NCBI GenBank assembly: GCA_013397075.1
Contig: VWZS01007479.1
Span: 1,017,041-1,081,040, forward strand
Direction of reading: 5' to 3'
DNA length: 64,000 nucleotides
Origin: Rhabdornis inornatus
Taxonomy: Eukaryota > Chordata > Aves > Passeriformes > Rhabdornithidae
The notes below the pieces were generated by a model. The model worked only from the letters and a program-made list of their open reading frames with translations. It was not told where the DNA came from and did no database searches. Both the position numbers and the translations under genes were made by a program. Below, piece after piece: positions 13,610 to 26,250 of this stretch. Within the stretch, counting starts at the first letter, position 1. Each line of letters begins with the position of its first letter.

Positions 13610-14080
13610 ACTAATTGTAAGTAATTACTTGTGCTGTTCCTTTAAGAATAAGAACATAATCAGCCAGCCCACCTCAGGGAATAAATATGCATCTCACTTT
13701 GATGAAATTTGCACACAATACAGGTCAGGTAGTTAATGAAGCCATAAACCATAATATGTCTGAGGCACTAAACATCACCTTATTCATTTGGCCTTGGTGT
13801 TTAAGAGAGCAAGAGATGTTTATTGCCACGAGACACCCTCCTCGCCTTTAGGATCACCATTCATAGCCAGCTCTTTGTAAATAAACATATAACCTTTGCA
13901 ATGGTAATTTAAGACTGTGCAGTAAAGAAGATGCAGTGAGTGCATGGAGAGTGGAAGAGAAGATAAAAAACCTCATGAATAAAGTCGAAGGCTGCAGGCT
14001 AAGGTGTTTATTAAGTCCCAAGCTGTTTTTTTCCTCCACTTTTCCTCTCTACTGAAATAAAAACAATGATTGCTATGATG
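13610..14080. promoter_or_regulatory. Candidate conserved non-coding element
   Basis: A block rich in developmental-factor words: 'gtaattacttg', 'aataaatatgcatctcac', 'ggtagttaatgaagcc', 'ccataaaccataatatg', 'gtaaataaacatataacc' (forkhead-like GTAAATA/AAACA) and 'ggtaatttaag'. The texture (dense TAAT, few simple repeats, no transposon signature) resembles vertebrate conserved non-coding DNA. Two short minus-strand frames (61 and 103 codons) cross it without family resemblance. Function is inferred only; conservation has not been tested. Confidence 0.3.
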
Positions 14081-14435
14081 CTCTAAAATTAGAGCACATT
14101 TGTCGTTTTTAAAAGCAGCTAACAACTGAACTTCAACTGTGCAACAGCATAATAGGTGTAGAAAATAGATCTGCCCCAGGCCTAGCCTCTTCTGTTGTGT
14201 AATCAGCCAGTAAGAAAGCAGGAGATCGGACCAGATAATGTCAGTTTTCCACTTCAGAGTGGTGAAGGTATAAAAGGTATACATTAAAATGCATCAATGA
14301 ACTGCTGCAGTCCATCAGACTGACTTCCCAGGACAGAGAGAGTTCACTTTCCAGCCATGGTGCCATGTCTTTAGCATGTGTCACAAAAAAAACACCTCTA
14401 CACTAAAATGAATAAAACCCTGAATCATAAAAAGG

Positions 14436-14640
14436 CTTTGCATTTCAGCCCCAGGATGTCAAAGTGTTTTGCAAGAAGGCATGAATTAAACCTCCCAGTG
14501 TCCTGAAAGGTAATGAAAGAAGATAACCCTGTCTGGTTTATGGTAAGGAAACCAACACATGGGGCCCTGACTAAGGGCATGTAGCAAGTGTGAGACAGAT
14601 AATAGTTAGATCTGATCTCTGCTTCTGTGCTTACTCCTTT
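14436..14640 (-). repeat. L3/MIR3-type ancient repeat fossil
   Basis: Read on the plus strand, it runs through the reverse complement of the familiar old L3/MIR3 layout. 'tcaaagtgttttgcaag' corresponds to '(tcaaag)cgctttacaa'; 'gaattaaacctccc' to 'attaatcctcaca'; then follow 'ggtaaggaaacc', 'gggcatgtagcaagtgtgagac' and 'tagatctgatctctgcttc'. The order of these blocks is right for the family although each is diverged. It is a non-autonomous, dead remnant. L3 versus MIR3 cannot be decided by eye. Confidence 0.6.
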
Positions 14641-15950
14641 TTCTTACTCTGAAAAATGCTGTAATGGTTTTCTTAAAAATTCTTATCATTGTCTTATAAG
14701 TAATCACTCTCCACTACTTTTACAGCAGAAACGCTCTCCATGCTCACACATCAGAGAGGTTCAAAAAGTACTGCAAATCATCTGTTTTACCACCAAATCA
14801 TGATGAAATCACGTGTCTCTGGGTCTTGCTAAACAGTCTGTAAAGAACATGGGTGATCCTTTAACTTCACAAACAGCACAAATACACACCCATGCTTGCC
14901 CTGCCTGAAACAGTGCGTGCAAACACAGACATGCACAGTTTGTGACTCTTAATTACCTATTGCTGTCTGTGAGAGAAGGAATTTTTGATCCATGGGGATG
15001 TTCAGCAGTATGATGGTGTGAATTCTTCAGTGAAGTCAACTTGTTGAATCACAGCAGCTTTCAAGCAAACTTTATTTCACCCAATTAATTTATTTGTGAC
15101 AACTTGAAGAAACCTCAAGGCTGTTCTACTTGTCTGTGCTTGGCAAAAGACCCTAAGCTGCCTTGAGAAACAGCCACAGGCAAATATCAGGAATAGGATA
15201 TGATCCCCTTCTCCTTCATCAGTGTACACTGTGATCAGGTCTATCATCACTGTCACTTCAACAGCTCATGAACCAGAGAATGCCACACCATGGGACAAGT
15301 GACTTATGCAGAAAAATCAATTACTAGTTTGCATTGGGATCACAGAGTAAATAGCTGAGGTATTCTGGTGAATATCATCTCGTCCTTTCCAAATATTCAC
15401 CTGGTTTGGTACCTGCAGGGGACTTCCACACCCTCTTGCATCCAGAGCAGTGTCTGTGGGTTAGAGCATGAACCTGCCCTGCTGGGACTGGCTGCTAACA
15501 AGGAAAGTGGATAGGTTCAATAATAAATATGCTATAATGACATAATAAAAGTTTGGGAAATTGCAGGAGTCATGTTTCTCATTCAGAAGCAAACTTAAAA
15601 TAAACTCGAAAGCCTACAAACATCACAATTTTCGTCTGATGAAAAAGTCCCGACTGAACAGCCCAGTGAAATGACTTTGCAGGAGTATATGAAAGACATA
15701 CCACAGGCAAATTGAGATACAAAGTTTGAGTTTTTGATCCCAGAGAGAGAGAATAATGTGTCCCTCCATTTATCCATGAACTCTGCAGCTGGCAGGGGCT
15801 GAGTTCTGTTAGTAATTACCGTGAACAGATGAGGGAAGATTTTTTTTTTCCCCTTTTATTTTGACCTGCAGTTAAAGAAAATTTGCTTGTTTTATTTTAG
15901 GTTTAAAAATGATGAGGCAGCATCAACCTGTGTTTCACCCCAGAGCTGTT
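14641..15950. other. Non-coding stretch, partly enhancer-like
   Basis: No gene is seen. The part at 14935-15115 has homeodomain-type words ('cttaattacc', 'cccaattaatttatttg') and 15495-15560 has 'caataataaatatgctataa'. Both could be conserved non-coding DNA, but there is nothing decisive. Confidence 0.4.
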
Positions 15951-15952
15951 GA

Positions 15953-16004
15953 TTTTCCCCTGTCTTCTCCCCTTCCCTTCCTTTCTTCCTCCCCTCCACC
16001 CCCT
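15953..16004. repeat. Polypyrimidine tract
   Basis: About 50 bases are almost entirely C and T, interrupted by one G near the start and one A near the end, and end at 'ccctagcatc'. Although it looks like a splice-acceptor tract (Y-run then TAG), no open coding sequence follows, so I call it low-complexity DNA. Confidence 0.7.
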
Positions 16005-19000
16005 AGCATCTTAATTTATTTCAGACTATGAGTGTGCAGATTCCCAATTTAGTGGGAACAGTTTGCTGCCAAGGCCCTTCAGGGGCTTTCTCTGCAGTTT
16101 ATTTTCTTAACTACAAGCTTCAGGTTGTTTTGTGTGTGAGAGTGGTGGGGAAGGAAGGAGGGGACTGCATTCCTTCCTCCAAATTTACAACATGAAAAGT
16201 TTGGATTTGCTTTTAGCCAAGTAAGTTTTGTCCTTCCTTGTCCTGCTCTGTATTTTGTTGTTCTCTTCCTTCAGCAAACATCCAGCTGGCAGCCTCAGTG
16301 ACTCACAGAGGAAAAGTATTAGACACATTTCTTGCTGAAATGATTATTTGCCTCTGCTCCCTTTTTTCCCTTTGTGAAATAACTGCTTATAGAAGGGTGA
16401 AAGGGACAACCCTGGGCTCATGTCTGCTTTTGCACAGCAGCAGTGGGAATATTTGAGATGAGTTCCCTTCTTCTTCAAGGCAGGATACCATAGGAGCCTG
16501 CCTGAACCCTTAGTAGGTGGGACCAGAGGCAAACCTAAAAGAACACTCTGGAACTGCTCAAACAACTTTGATTTTAGCAGCAAAACTAGCAAAATCTCAA
16601 TTCTCTTGAGCACCTTATGTGCCACCAAGCAATTGAACCTATTGACTTCCTTTTTTCCTAATGGGAACTTTGTCAGAACAAAAATAATGATGAACTAGAC
16701 AGTCAGCCAGGATATCTGAACTGCATGGCTGGAGCAAGGAGTAGCCCAGGTAAACACCCCAAGTGCTCATGTGGTCTCCACAGTGTCCCATGGCAGTGTC
16801 CCATGCTGTCACAGCCTGGCCAGGAGTGGTGGCACCCAGCAGGATCACCCCATCAGCCCCAAGGATTTCCCGGGCGGAAACAGAAGAGGCCTTGCCTTGC
16901 TCCAAGTTTTAAAAAATGCTGGTTGCTGTTGAGATGGGACTAAAGCCAAAAGGATAACAAAAACCAAACCTGTTTCCTGCAAACTGGGAAGCCTGTGTTG
17001 TAGCAGCCTGCTGCCTTCCAGCCTGGGGACAACCCTAGAGAGGGACAAAAGGGCCCCTTGGGTGATGGTCCCTGCTCAGAGGAGTTGTTCCCCACTCCAG
17101 TGAGCAAAGAAAAAAGCTCACACAGCCTTTTCTCCTTGCATCACCCTCTCCAGAGCCCACCCCAGCAGGAATTATTATTGGATTTGCTCTGTTTCTGGGA
17201 TCTCCAGTGGCACACCCCTTCCAGAAGGGGCCATGGAAAAGGTGAAAAGTGAAGGAGCCTGTCACAATAACTGCTAGAGCTCCAATGCCACAAGGGTACC
17301 AAACACTCACCCCAAATCCTGATCAATCCTTCGAGGAATACACATATATAATTTCAAGCTGTTGAACAATTAGAAATTAAGAGTAAGCACAGGAAACCCC
17401 AGCATGTTATCGACAGTCTTTGAGTAATAATAGAAGGTTCATTTCATGGAGGAAGTTATTTAATCCAAACTATTCACTCAACTCCAAACACAGGACTGCA
17501 ATGTGAGAGGAATATGAAAGTAGCTGTATTTCCAAAAAAAAATTAATCCCGAGCAGGTTTTCTTTAGGGAAAGCAAAGTTTCCCTCCCATTAGCCCACTT
17601 CCTGCAATTCCACAGTGCGATTGTGTGTTGGGAATATACCCAAATTTATTTTTATGCAGATTACAGTGGTTTCATGTTTCCTTAATACAGTTTCATAGCT
17701 GATTTCCTTTGCCCATGTTAACCCAAAATTGTTTAACATATGCCTCACAACCAGCCATTGTCAGGCTTGAGTTAGCTTAGGGACTCTTCTTTTTCTGGCT
17801 CATTGTAGAAGGGAGTAGGGGGTAGAGGTTTTTTGCAGGAACTTTTCCTCATGCTGTTTCGACTGATGAGCTTTAAAGCTATATAGAGTATTTTCCACAT
17901 TCCCAGGGATTTCCACACATGGTAGGCTTTTTACTTGTCCCTCTCCGCCTTTTATTAAGTTACCACCCGCTGTTGTCCAGTCCTTCAGGTGATTGCAAGG
18001 GGTCTGCTTTATTCTTTTCATGGTTACAAATAAAGAGTTAAATATAAAAAGGGTTTTCATAGGACTGATCCAGAAGACATAGGGGAGACTTTCAGTATCT
18101 GGTCACTGTGCTGGTCCAAGCCATTCCTGGAGGTAGCTCCTACATTATGTAGGATCATGTATGATCATAGGATCGAGTGGGAGAAGTGAACACAAATAGC
18201 AGTGAGATGTGTCTCCTATGACAAACTGCCTCTCCTGCAAGCCCAACAGCATCACCTCTCTCTGACTAAGTCTGCCACAGGGCTTTGGCAATAGATCCTA
18301 CATGATCTGCTCTCCATCACCTCAGGGTAAGAGCAATAACAGAGACCGTTTCAGAGGGAAGAGGAGACAGGCAGCAGATCACACTGAGAAAGGGAAAATT
18401 CTAGCCCAGAAGAATGGGGGGACTAGATCAAACAGAGGGAAAAAAAAAAAAAACAAAACCCTCGTGTGCCATCTGCAAGTCCTTTGTGGTCAAGTCATGG
18501 AACAGTGGGACACAAAACAGGAGATGAGAGAGAGATATTTCTGCATTTGTTCCCCTCCTTCTAGCGCAATGTATATTGGATCAGTTCACCCAGTTTTTCT
18601 AACTCAGGGAACAGATGGTGTCATATTTGAATATAAAATGAGTTTTCATTTGCTTTGCCATAAAAAAAAAAAAAAATAACACAAACAAACAAGAAAAAAA
18701 AAAGAGCTCACCCAAAAATGATGCTATAGGTTTTTTTACAGACCTGTGGTCTCAGTTACAAGCTGAGCTTATTTCAGTTCCCGGATCTAATTTGTGGTCT
18801 ATTATGGCCCTTTTATGCCTGCAGATGTACAAAATGAAAAAAAGTCCCTTCTACAAATGGAAATACTTTTCTACTTAGACAATGTTCATGTTTTGGGGAA
18901 AAGTGAAAAACTGTTTAACCACATTTGGCAGCAAAATTCCAACTGTACAGGCACAGAGTTTGCTGTTGTTGGTCTGTGCTGTGTAGCTTTGAATTCAATT

Positions 19001-20684
19001 AGAATTCAAACCCACTCCTTTTTAAGTTTCTGTTATGTTACTGGAAACAGCTTCCGAAATGAATACTTTTCTCATGGTTCCTCTTGTCAGGACCTGTGTG
19101 AAGGAGTAAGAAAACACAAGAGAGAACCTCTTCCTATGGGAATCCCAAGACAAAGATGAAGAAACCAGATTAAACAACACAGGATTTATGAGATGGATGT
19201 CTGTGGCTTCTGTTCTTCTTTTCTAAGGCATGAGTCTCATCCCTGTAGATTAAACCCTCCAGTTGTGTGCCAGTGAGACTTCCTAATGTCATTGTGGGAA
19301 TCAGTGGAGTTAGTCATAAAAGTAAGCTCATGCAGCAACAGAGGAAGCCAACAGGTCAGATGAACAATCAAGACCTTTTTCTGAGTCTATCTGCAGTCTT
19401 TCACTTGCTTCACTTTTCTCTTGCTATGATGCTTATAAAAGTTTTGGGCTGCTTGCAGGTGCCAAAATATTCTCAGAATAAATTTGCACTGAATTTGAGA
19501 CAAGCTGACTGAAGACCTCTCCTGAGTCCCTTATTTTCTCAAATTCCACAATTACGATGTTATTGCAAGTAGAGCATTTTTTTCTTCTTTAATTTACACT
19601 CTGCTGGCTTACATATTACCCTCCAGCACATCTATAAAAGACCTTGGCTGCTGAGGTGGGGCAGGAATTGAGTGGTTTAGGATTTGGTAAAGGGATTAAG
19701 GAGTCTTTCTTTTCTAGGTCACTAGTTCAAGACTGTCATGACTGTAGGCTGTCTACTGACCTGTGTTAAATATATTGGTGGATGTCGCTTATTCCCTATC
19801 AAAAAATCACCACCACATTTGGCATTGATTTGACTTTATAACAGAGTAGGTTTGGTATGCATTAATCAGAAATGGGAGCATGTTGGAAAGCTCAGATCAG
19901 GATGTGAAATCTCCCAAGGTTTGAGAATGGATGTGTTTGGGGTTCTGGTTTGACTTCTCCAAGTGAAAAGTCAAGAAGTGAAATGTGGGTTTCAAATTGT
20001 CTAGTAATTTAGACTTGTTAAAACCAGGTCCTACTTTTAATTTTAGCTCTGCTGTTTTCTTATGAAAAGCAGTTTCTTTCCCTACTTCCCACCTGTCAAA
20101 CTGCAGAAAAGCTCACAGTAAAATACCTTTTTTCTTATTTAGCTTCCAGAGATCCCTGAAGACAGAAAGAAAGGAAAACACAGAAATTAGGAGATTATTA
20201 ATCTCTCAGTGGTAAAAGGGAACCATTATCACTTCTGGTGTATTTTGGCTAAACATTGGAAGAAATGCTGGAAGTTTGAAGATTTAAGTTCATCCAAATT
20301 TAAAAAAAGAACTGTATTTCAAATGAAATTCAAATATTAGACTTTCAAGTAGGTTTTCTGCAACACCTCAGAGGAGAAGGTCTACTTTCTCTTTTTCTCA
20401 TACAGCCTCACACTCTTCAACAGGCTCTTTGACCTTAATGGGATGCTATTTGCTGAATTGGAGTCTCAGTCCCAGCAGTGAGTTCATAATAAGAGTCAGC
20501 TGAAGAAAGGCTCCTTGCCTACCTTCCAACAATTGCACATTTTAAAGCATCAAGCTGCACATTGCTTCTGCCAGCTCTCAAAAAGATGTCAAATTGAGTG
20601 AAGATTCAAAAAGCAGAAAGCTCCTTAAAGTAAACTCAGATAAAGTGCTAAAACGCTGTGTTATCTCTGGTTGGGAGGCAGCTT
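16005..20684. other. Non-coding stretch with A-rich tracts, no gene recognised
   Basis: The part at 16440-17330 is somewhat GC-richer and carries many short overlapping frames on both strands (up to 94 codons), none recognisable. 17330-17760 is AT-rich with enhancer-like words ('gaacaattagaaattaag', 'aaaattaatccc'). A14 is at 18440-18453, A15 at 18662-18676 and another A-rich run extends to 18703. A small imperfect 'aggatcat' repeat is near 18150-18175. The 125-codon frame at 18302-18679 is made of poly-lysine across these tracts. Confidence 0.5.
18662..18703. repeat. A-rich tract
   Basis: A 15-base A run is followed by 'caaacaaacaag' and a further A run. It could be the tail of a very old retro-insertion on the plus strand, but no element is recognisable upstream. 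Confidence 0.7.
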
Positions 20685-20890
20685 TCATAAATGACACCAA
20701 AAACAATTAAATTAGAAGATAAATACAACCTGGAAACAGCAGGAGAAGTTATGCTGGACATAAATCTGCTTGTGATACTTTTAATTAAAACTGGATGTGA
20801 TTCAGTGATCAATATGATATTTCCTTCATTCCCGTTCATTATTGGGATTACATTTGTGTATTCTGCTCCGTTGTAGGCCTGCACCATCAA
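20685..20890. promoter_or_regulatory. Candidate conserved non-coding element, open on both strands
   Basis: The block has words such as 'caattaaattag', 'ttttaattaaaactgg' and 'gatcaatatgatatttcc', with no transposon signature. It is open on both strands over most of its length (61 plus-strand codons, 82 minus-strand codons). The translations are hydrophobic and hold no family motif, so coding is unlikely. An enhancer-type element is an inference. Confidence 0.28.
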
Positions 20891-22924
20891 GTCCAAGGGA
20901 GTTCAGATGCAGTTAGCCCAAAACAAAGGCTTAAAGGAGGCAGGCAAGCAGAAAATATTGGGGGAAGGGGATATAAAAAGAAAGGAAAAAAAAAAAAAAG
21001 AGGGAGATTCCCAGTTGCTTTTGTAAGCCTTCACCTCTCACAGCCTCCAGGATGCTGTGGTGACCACATGTTCCATACCTGACCATATTTTGGTTTGGGA
21101 CCTATTAGCTCTGAGGAATTTTCTTCTTTGAAGTTTGAGATTAAGCATAGACCTGTTTTTGCTGCTTTGCCTGAGCTACTGCCTCCCCCCACAGTGTTTC
21201 TGGGTGCTGTCAACAGGTTTTTCTTTTTCCTTAATCTCCTCTTGTGACTAGGCGTGTCCAGAAGTTGAGTTTGCTTCTTTTCCCTCATCTCATTGTGGGC
21301 TTCAGCCCTCAGTGGACATAACCAGCCTCTGTTCTTACCCTTGAGCTCAGAGAGAAATCCCAAGAGGAGGCAGAACCTCTCTGCCTGTAGGATGCTGGAT
21401 GTCCATCACCCTTAACTGCAATCAGCAGTAATATTTAAGTCTTCCTACTTAGATATTTTGCCATGTGCCCAGAATAACTTATTTATGAAACCAGCAGCGG
21501 CAGAAGGAAGAAATTTGCTTTCTGGTATTGTAGGGGCAAAGATTTCTATTTTTTCTACTGCAAGAGCCTCAAAGATTCTGCCATTTTCCGAGGGATGCAG
21601 GAACCAAAACAAACCACTCTTTCCCTTCTTTAGGCATGCTTGACTCCAAGTTTACCAACAGTGAGTATGTTACAGTGGTGTGAGGGAAAGTAGGAATTCA
21701 GAGATGCTTCCTCGCTCTTGAGTTGAATGCTTCAAGCTACAGCTTTCCCAGATCTGCTTCTTCAGAAATCATGGCCATCATTCTCCTTGCTGGCTAGAGA
21801 AAGCTTAATTATCAGCTTCAACAAATTAGTGTTCCCCATGGAATTGGCTTAGCATGGAAAATTCCCACTCCACCCAATTATAACTGCAGGAGCAATAGTC
21901 ATATGGATAGCTACAATATTTTATATAGCCCTGTTTCTTTGTTTTCTGAGGTGAAATGGGGAGGGAGTTTGATGCTGCACCTAGATTTGCCTACCTGATC
22001 TGCCAGGATCTGTACCCCAGCACTGGCACACCTTGGCCTGGCTGAGGCTTTGCCCTGATGGAAAGGACTGTAGGAATTCAGCAAACTAGATGGAGATATT
22101 TGCAGGTGATTGGGGAATGGGAAATTTATCTGTTTTCTCAAAGAATTTGCTAACAGGCTAGGTATTTCAGGATTGTGTGGACTGGAGAGAAAGGAAGATA
22201 TTTGACTGTTTATGGGAAGCCTATTTCCCTTGTCTGGGATGTCTGTGCTTCAAGAAATGGTATCATCACGGGCTGGGGATATCTGCTTACAACTTTTGAA
22301 GGAGATCTTCAGTCATAATCTATCAAAGCTTTAAATGAACATGAAACCAAGGAGACAAAATGAATAACTCACCCTAATGGAATAGCAGATGGCAAGATCT
22401 CACAGCACATTGTGGTAGTGTTCCAGCATCCACTATATAATGTTTCTTTTCCTGAGTGAGAATAGTGCTCATTCTTGTTGTTTAATGTCTACAAGGTCTA
22501 GTAGAGACTAAATCATGATAAGAACCACAGACATTTTGGAAAGCCTGAAATTGGATAAGTGTCAGTCACTATCACCTCCATCAACCTTAACTTCCTTAGT
22601 CACAATGCAAACAGCTCTACGTAGTTTTATTTCATCATTTACTGAGACGGGGGGAAAAAATATATCCTAAACACTTCTGGACAGCAGCTGTGGGTGGAAA
22701 ATATATAGGATGGCAAAGCTTGTGAAGTGTGCAAGAAAAATAGTGCTAGTTAAACATGCCTGAAGATTGGGAATCCCAGGGCATTCATGTGCTTCAGCTC
22801 AGAAAAGGGAGGGATGCTGCATTTCACAACAGAAAGTCTTAAAAATAAAATAAAATAAAAATAATTGCTTTGGGGACCCAAGTTAAAATGCAGGTGTTTT
22901 GAGGGGAACATAAACATTTTTTCC
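20891..22924. other. Non-coding stretch, no gene recognised
   Basis: A 14-base A run is at 20986-20999 and an (AAAAT)n microsatellite at 22841-22863. The part at 21795-21880 holds 'gcttaattatcag' and 'cccaattataactg' and is mildly enhancer-like. The 110-codon minus-strand frame at 21031-21363 is K/G/S-rich and unrecognised. Confidence 0.5.
22841..22863. repeat. (AAAAT)n microsatellite
   Basis: Four contiguous AAAAT units with a slightly imperfect edge. A simple slippage repeat. Confidence 0.85.
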
Positions 22925-23085
22925 TAAATGAGGCGTTGAGGGCTGGGAGAAGGGCAGTAAAATTAGTGGAATTACTGCCTGATTTTAACCAGATGATTGC
23001 TGCAGTTGGACACCAGCGCGGTTTCATTAGGGACTCTAATTTACAAGCCATTCACCGCATTCCAGGGGAATGCAGCAACTCCCCC
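22925..23085. promoter_or_regulatory. Candidate conserved non-coding element
   Basis: CpG-containing, non-repetitive sequence in an otherwise CpG-poor area ('gaggcgttgag', 'accagcgcggtttcatta', 'ttcaccgcattcc'), with homeodomain-like 'taaaattagtgg' and 'ctctaatttac'. Retained CpGs in unmethylated or constrained DNA fit a regulatory element. Overlapping 116- and 137-codon plus-strand frames (22936-23410) start here. Their second halves are unremarkable and no protein family is recognised. Confidence 0.28.
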
Positions 23086-24534
23086 CTCCCCACGCTCCCA
23101 AAGAATGCCAGCACTGCCCTTTATGGCAGCAAAGCCTGGCTACACACTTGCTGGCTTTGGGGCTTGTTTTTTGTCATTCCTGCTATTGTGGCTTGTTATT
23201 TTGAAGGCCAGCTTGGCTGTAGTGCTGTGGCCAAGCTTTTTGGGAAGGGAGAAAGAGATTCACGGTGCCTTAACCCGGGCAGGTAGCCCCAGGAATCTGT
23301 GTAAATCTCTATTGGCGAGGAAAACATATGGTCCTTCTACTAAAGAGCTGTCCTGGTTTATACATAATGTGCAATCAGATATATTACATCATTTTGGCGT
23401 TAGATACTAGTATATTCCAGATATAAAATGACCCTTTTCCTGGCCTTCCATTAGATCCTAAATTGTCATTAAAGTACAGTCCTGAAAGCCTGAAGCAGGT
23501 GAGGTTTTGGCCTCATGTGACCTAGCTCAACATAAATTTGTCTGATCTTTATAGAGGCAAATGGCCTAATGAACACTGTGGATAGAGGAGATTTCCATGT
23601 AGCCAGCCCTTGGGATCTGGTATTACTTTCAGAGGTATGAGATTTCTGCCTCAACCCACCTGGCAAAGCAGCAATAACTCCTTTTCTCTAACAAATAACA
23701 CACAGCCCACCTTACATTCCTCCTGTTCACCCTGCTTAGCCATCTTCTGGACAAACCCATACAACCTTAAAACCTTCCTGTGTATCCCTGAGTTCTACTC
23801 CTCTGCCACAGTGCAACTCACCAAAGCCAAAAGAGGGTGATATGAATTCTTTCCCTCTTTCATGGGTTCAAAACTCTCTGTGTAGATCATAAGCATCCTT
23901 TTGACATATCATTATTTTCTGGTTGTCTCCTATTCCTTCTCACTATTGCTTTTTTCACTGAATTTCACCTTTTCTACCAAGAGCTACAAAGGTTCTTTGT
24001 TTTGTCCAATCAATTTCCTTCCCTGTGCCGCTTGCAATTTTCTTTTACGTTTTCAATACATCTAAGTTTCATTTTTCCCCAATTTTTCTCTTAGCTAACC
24101 CACTCCCCACTTTTAGTAGGCTCACTGAGATCCAGCAGCCATGGTTAATGGCTAAAAAAAGAAATGTTTGCCTGCTGTTAATCCTAACCTTTACACCTAA
24201 ATTATGATTAAAATAGTGAACAGAATCCCAAAGTTGGCAGGGGTTTAGAGTCCATCACCAAGTAGTTATAATACATGAATATTACATATTAAAACACACA
24301 AATGCAGGAAATGAGGTTTCCTTTCAGTTGTAATACTTATCTCCCATTTTTTGAGGGCGGCCATTCTGGTCTACCACTGCCACTCTGCTCCTGTCACATC
24401 TCACAAATTCTGCTGGCTTGGCTCAGATATCTATTTCAATGCAAAACCTCCTATTTAAAACCCAAAACAGATTTATTAAATAATGTCCTTCTCCTGAGGC
24501 AGGAATGAGCTGGCAGAGCAGGAACTGTGGCAAC
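23086..24534. other. Non-coding stretch, no gene recognised
   Basis: This DNA is mixed to AT-rich. Nothing identifiable as an exon, RNA or repeat. The frames at 23610-23840 and 24025-24508 are short and unrecognised. Confidence 0.55.
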
Positions 24535-24615
24535 AAGGAGTAACCTCACAGGAGAGTTGTAACTAGATGAGCTTTAAGTCTCTTCCAATCTAAAACATTT
24601 ATGACTCTGTGAAAT
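24535..24615 (+). mobile_element. CR1 LINE 3' tail fragment
   Basis: The words 'gttgtaactagatgagcttt', 'aagtctcttccaatct' and 'atgactctgtga' reproduce in order the typical avian CR1 3' end (tggaactagatgatctttaaggtcccttccaaccc... then an octamer-like ATTCTATGA tail). Only the last 80 bases or so are present, so this is a 5'-truncated, diverged copy, as is usual for CR1. Confidence 0.75.
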
Positions 24616-26138
24616 TATTCTTCAGGAGTTTTTCAGCTTTTGGGGTTTCTTCAATGACATAAGGCTTGTGGTTGTGTAGGTAAAACTGAACACCTCAGCT
24701 CCTTCTAAAGACACTTTGATTGAGAAGATATGGTTTTCAGACTGCCTAAGAACTGTTATAATTATTCCCTTCAAATATGACTCACTGAGTATTTGGGTAA
24801 TTTTTTCTGTGCCAAAAAGCATTTGTGAATCAATCCAGCATCCTGTCCGTGCCTTTGTTAACCACAAATATTTGCCAACAGCCTATATGATCAATCGGCA
24901 GCCTACAGCTGCTTGCAAATGCGTCTCTGAAGGAATATTTGGAGATCACTGTTCTGGTCACTACCTGAATGTGAGGGAGTCACGTGAGCTGCAGGGTGAT
25001 GATGTTAGTCCAGAGTTGCCTGAAGCTGTACAGACTACATGATGACTTGTAGCAAGAAGTCAATGATAAAAAAAAAAAAAGCATTTCCTTTCCAGATTCC
25101 ATTTGAAACTATTTGTGCTACTATGAATATGTACCAAATTGCAAAATGACTCAGTTTTGCAGGTGCCTGAACTGGTACAGTCTCCCAAACACCAACCATG
25201 TGCTTTCACCAAGGGCAGAAGTAACTTCTTCACTTTCTGATAGAAATCTAACCTAAAGTAGTAGTTGCTTTTAAATGAAGTAATTTCAGCGCTAGACTTT
25301 ATTTGCGAAAGTAGATTGGTCTGATCAAACACCTTCTATTTTTCACTTTGTTACATCTGTAGACTTGCTGGAAATGTTTATGAAGAAAAATATTAATATG
25401 ATTACTTACTGTGGTATCTTTCCATGCTCTATGGCTCTGAGGTGGCAAAGGCCCTGACACACATCTTGCTGCAGTTTATAAAGCAGTTATTTAGACCATC
25501 AGACTATCAGATGAATTGCCATGAAGCCATTTTGATTTCTCTCATCTAACTCTTTGAAAGATAACAGACCTCATAGCTTTGAAGAGCTTTTATTTGCTTG
25601 GTTGATGCTACAAATTCAGGATTCACTGCCCCACCAGGGCATTTTCAAATGCTTCATGTCCCAAGTATTTTATTCTTCATTGACTTTCACTGTCATTTAG
25701 GCTTCCAACTCACCTGTTTTTATCAGTTTGTAAACCCAAAGAAATTACTCTTTAGTTGTGAAGAATATCCATCAGCTCTCTGTGTTAATCAATTTATAAC
25801 AGTCTCTCTTTACTACTAACAAGGAACAATCTGGCATGAATTATTTTCCATTGCTATTCAGAGACCTTCCAGGACTTGACTTCTTGTTTTCTTAAGATCA
25901 CCTTGTATAATTGAGGGCTAAAATGCAGGGCAATTTCTTCAGATCACTCCCCAGTCTGCTTATCATCATCTCATGGATACGTGTAAATTTCATGGAAAAA
26001 ATAGTCGGACAAAGAAGAAGCTGAATTTTTTCTAACCAGAGTGAATCCAGGCAACTTCTGGAGATCAATTTGTTAAATAGCCATTCTGGGGAAAATATGA
26101 AATGAGAAAATAAATAATTCATAAAGCTAAAAATAAAA

Positions 26139-26174
26139 CTTTAAAATTTTGCTTTTAAAATTTTAAAATTTTGC
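26139..26174. repeat. AT-rich duplicated palindrome
   Basis: The word 'ttttaaaattttgc' type unit occurs twice with an extra 'ttttaaaa' between copies. Each unit is near self-complementary, so the tract can fold and is prone to slippage. Confidence 0.75.
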
Positions 26175-26234
26175 TGAGGAAACCACTATTTTTACATTAT
26201 AATTCTCTAATGAATAAAATTCAGTCTTTTTACC

Positions 26235-26250
26235 AAAAAAAAAAAAAAAA
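26235..26250. repeat. A16 homopolymer
   Basis: Sixteen A bases in an AT-rich context. No retro-element is recognised upstream. Confidence 0.85.

Noticed and set aside
15953..16030. Polypyrimidine tract ending in TAG as a splice acceptor
   Set aside because: No open coding sequence or donor site follows; more likely low-complexity DNA.
18302..18679. 125-codon plus-strand frame
   Set aside because: It is sustained by A-runs translated as poly-lysine and by simple sequence.
24716..25042. Plus-strand 108-codon frame with CKCVSEGIFGDHC, resembling an EGF-like signature
   Set aside because: The spacing is one residue longer than the EGF pattern, no other EGF cysteines or neighbouring domain appear, and it follows a CR1 scrap. 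Most likely chance.
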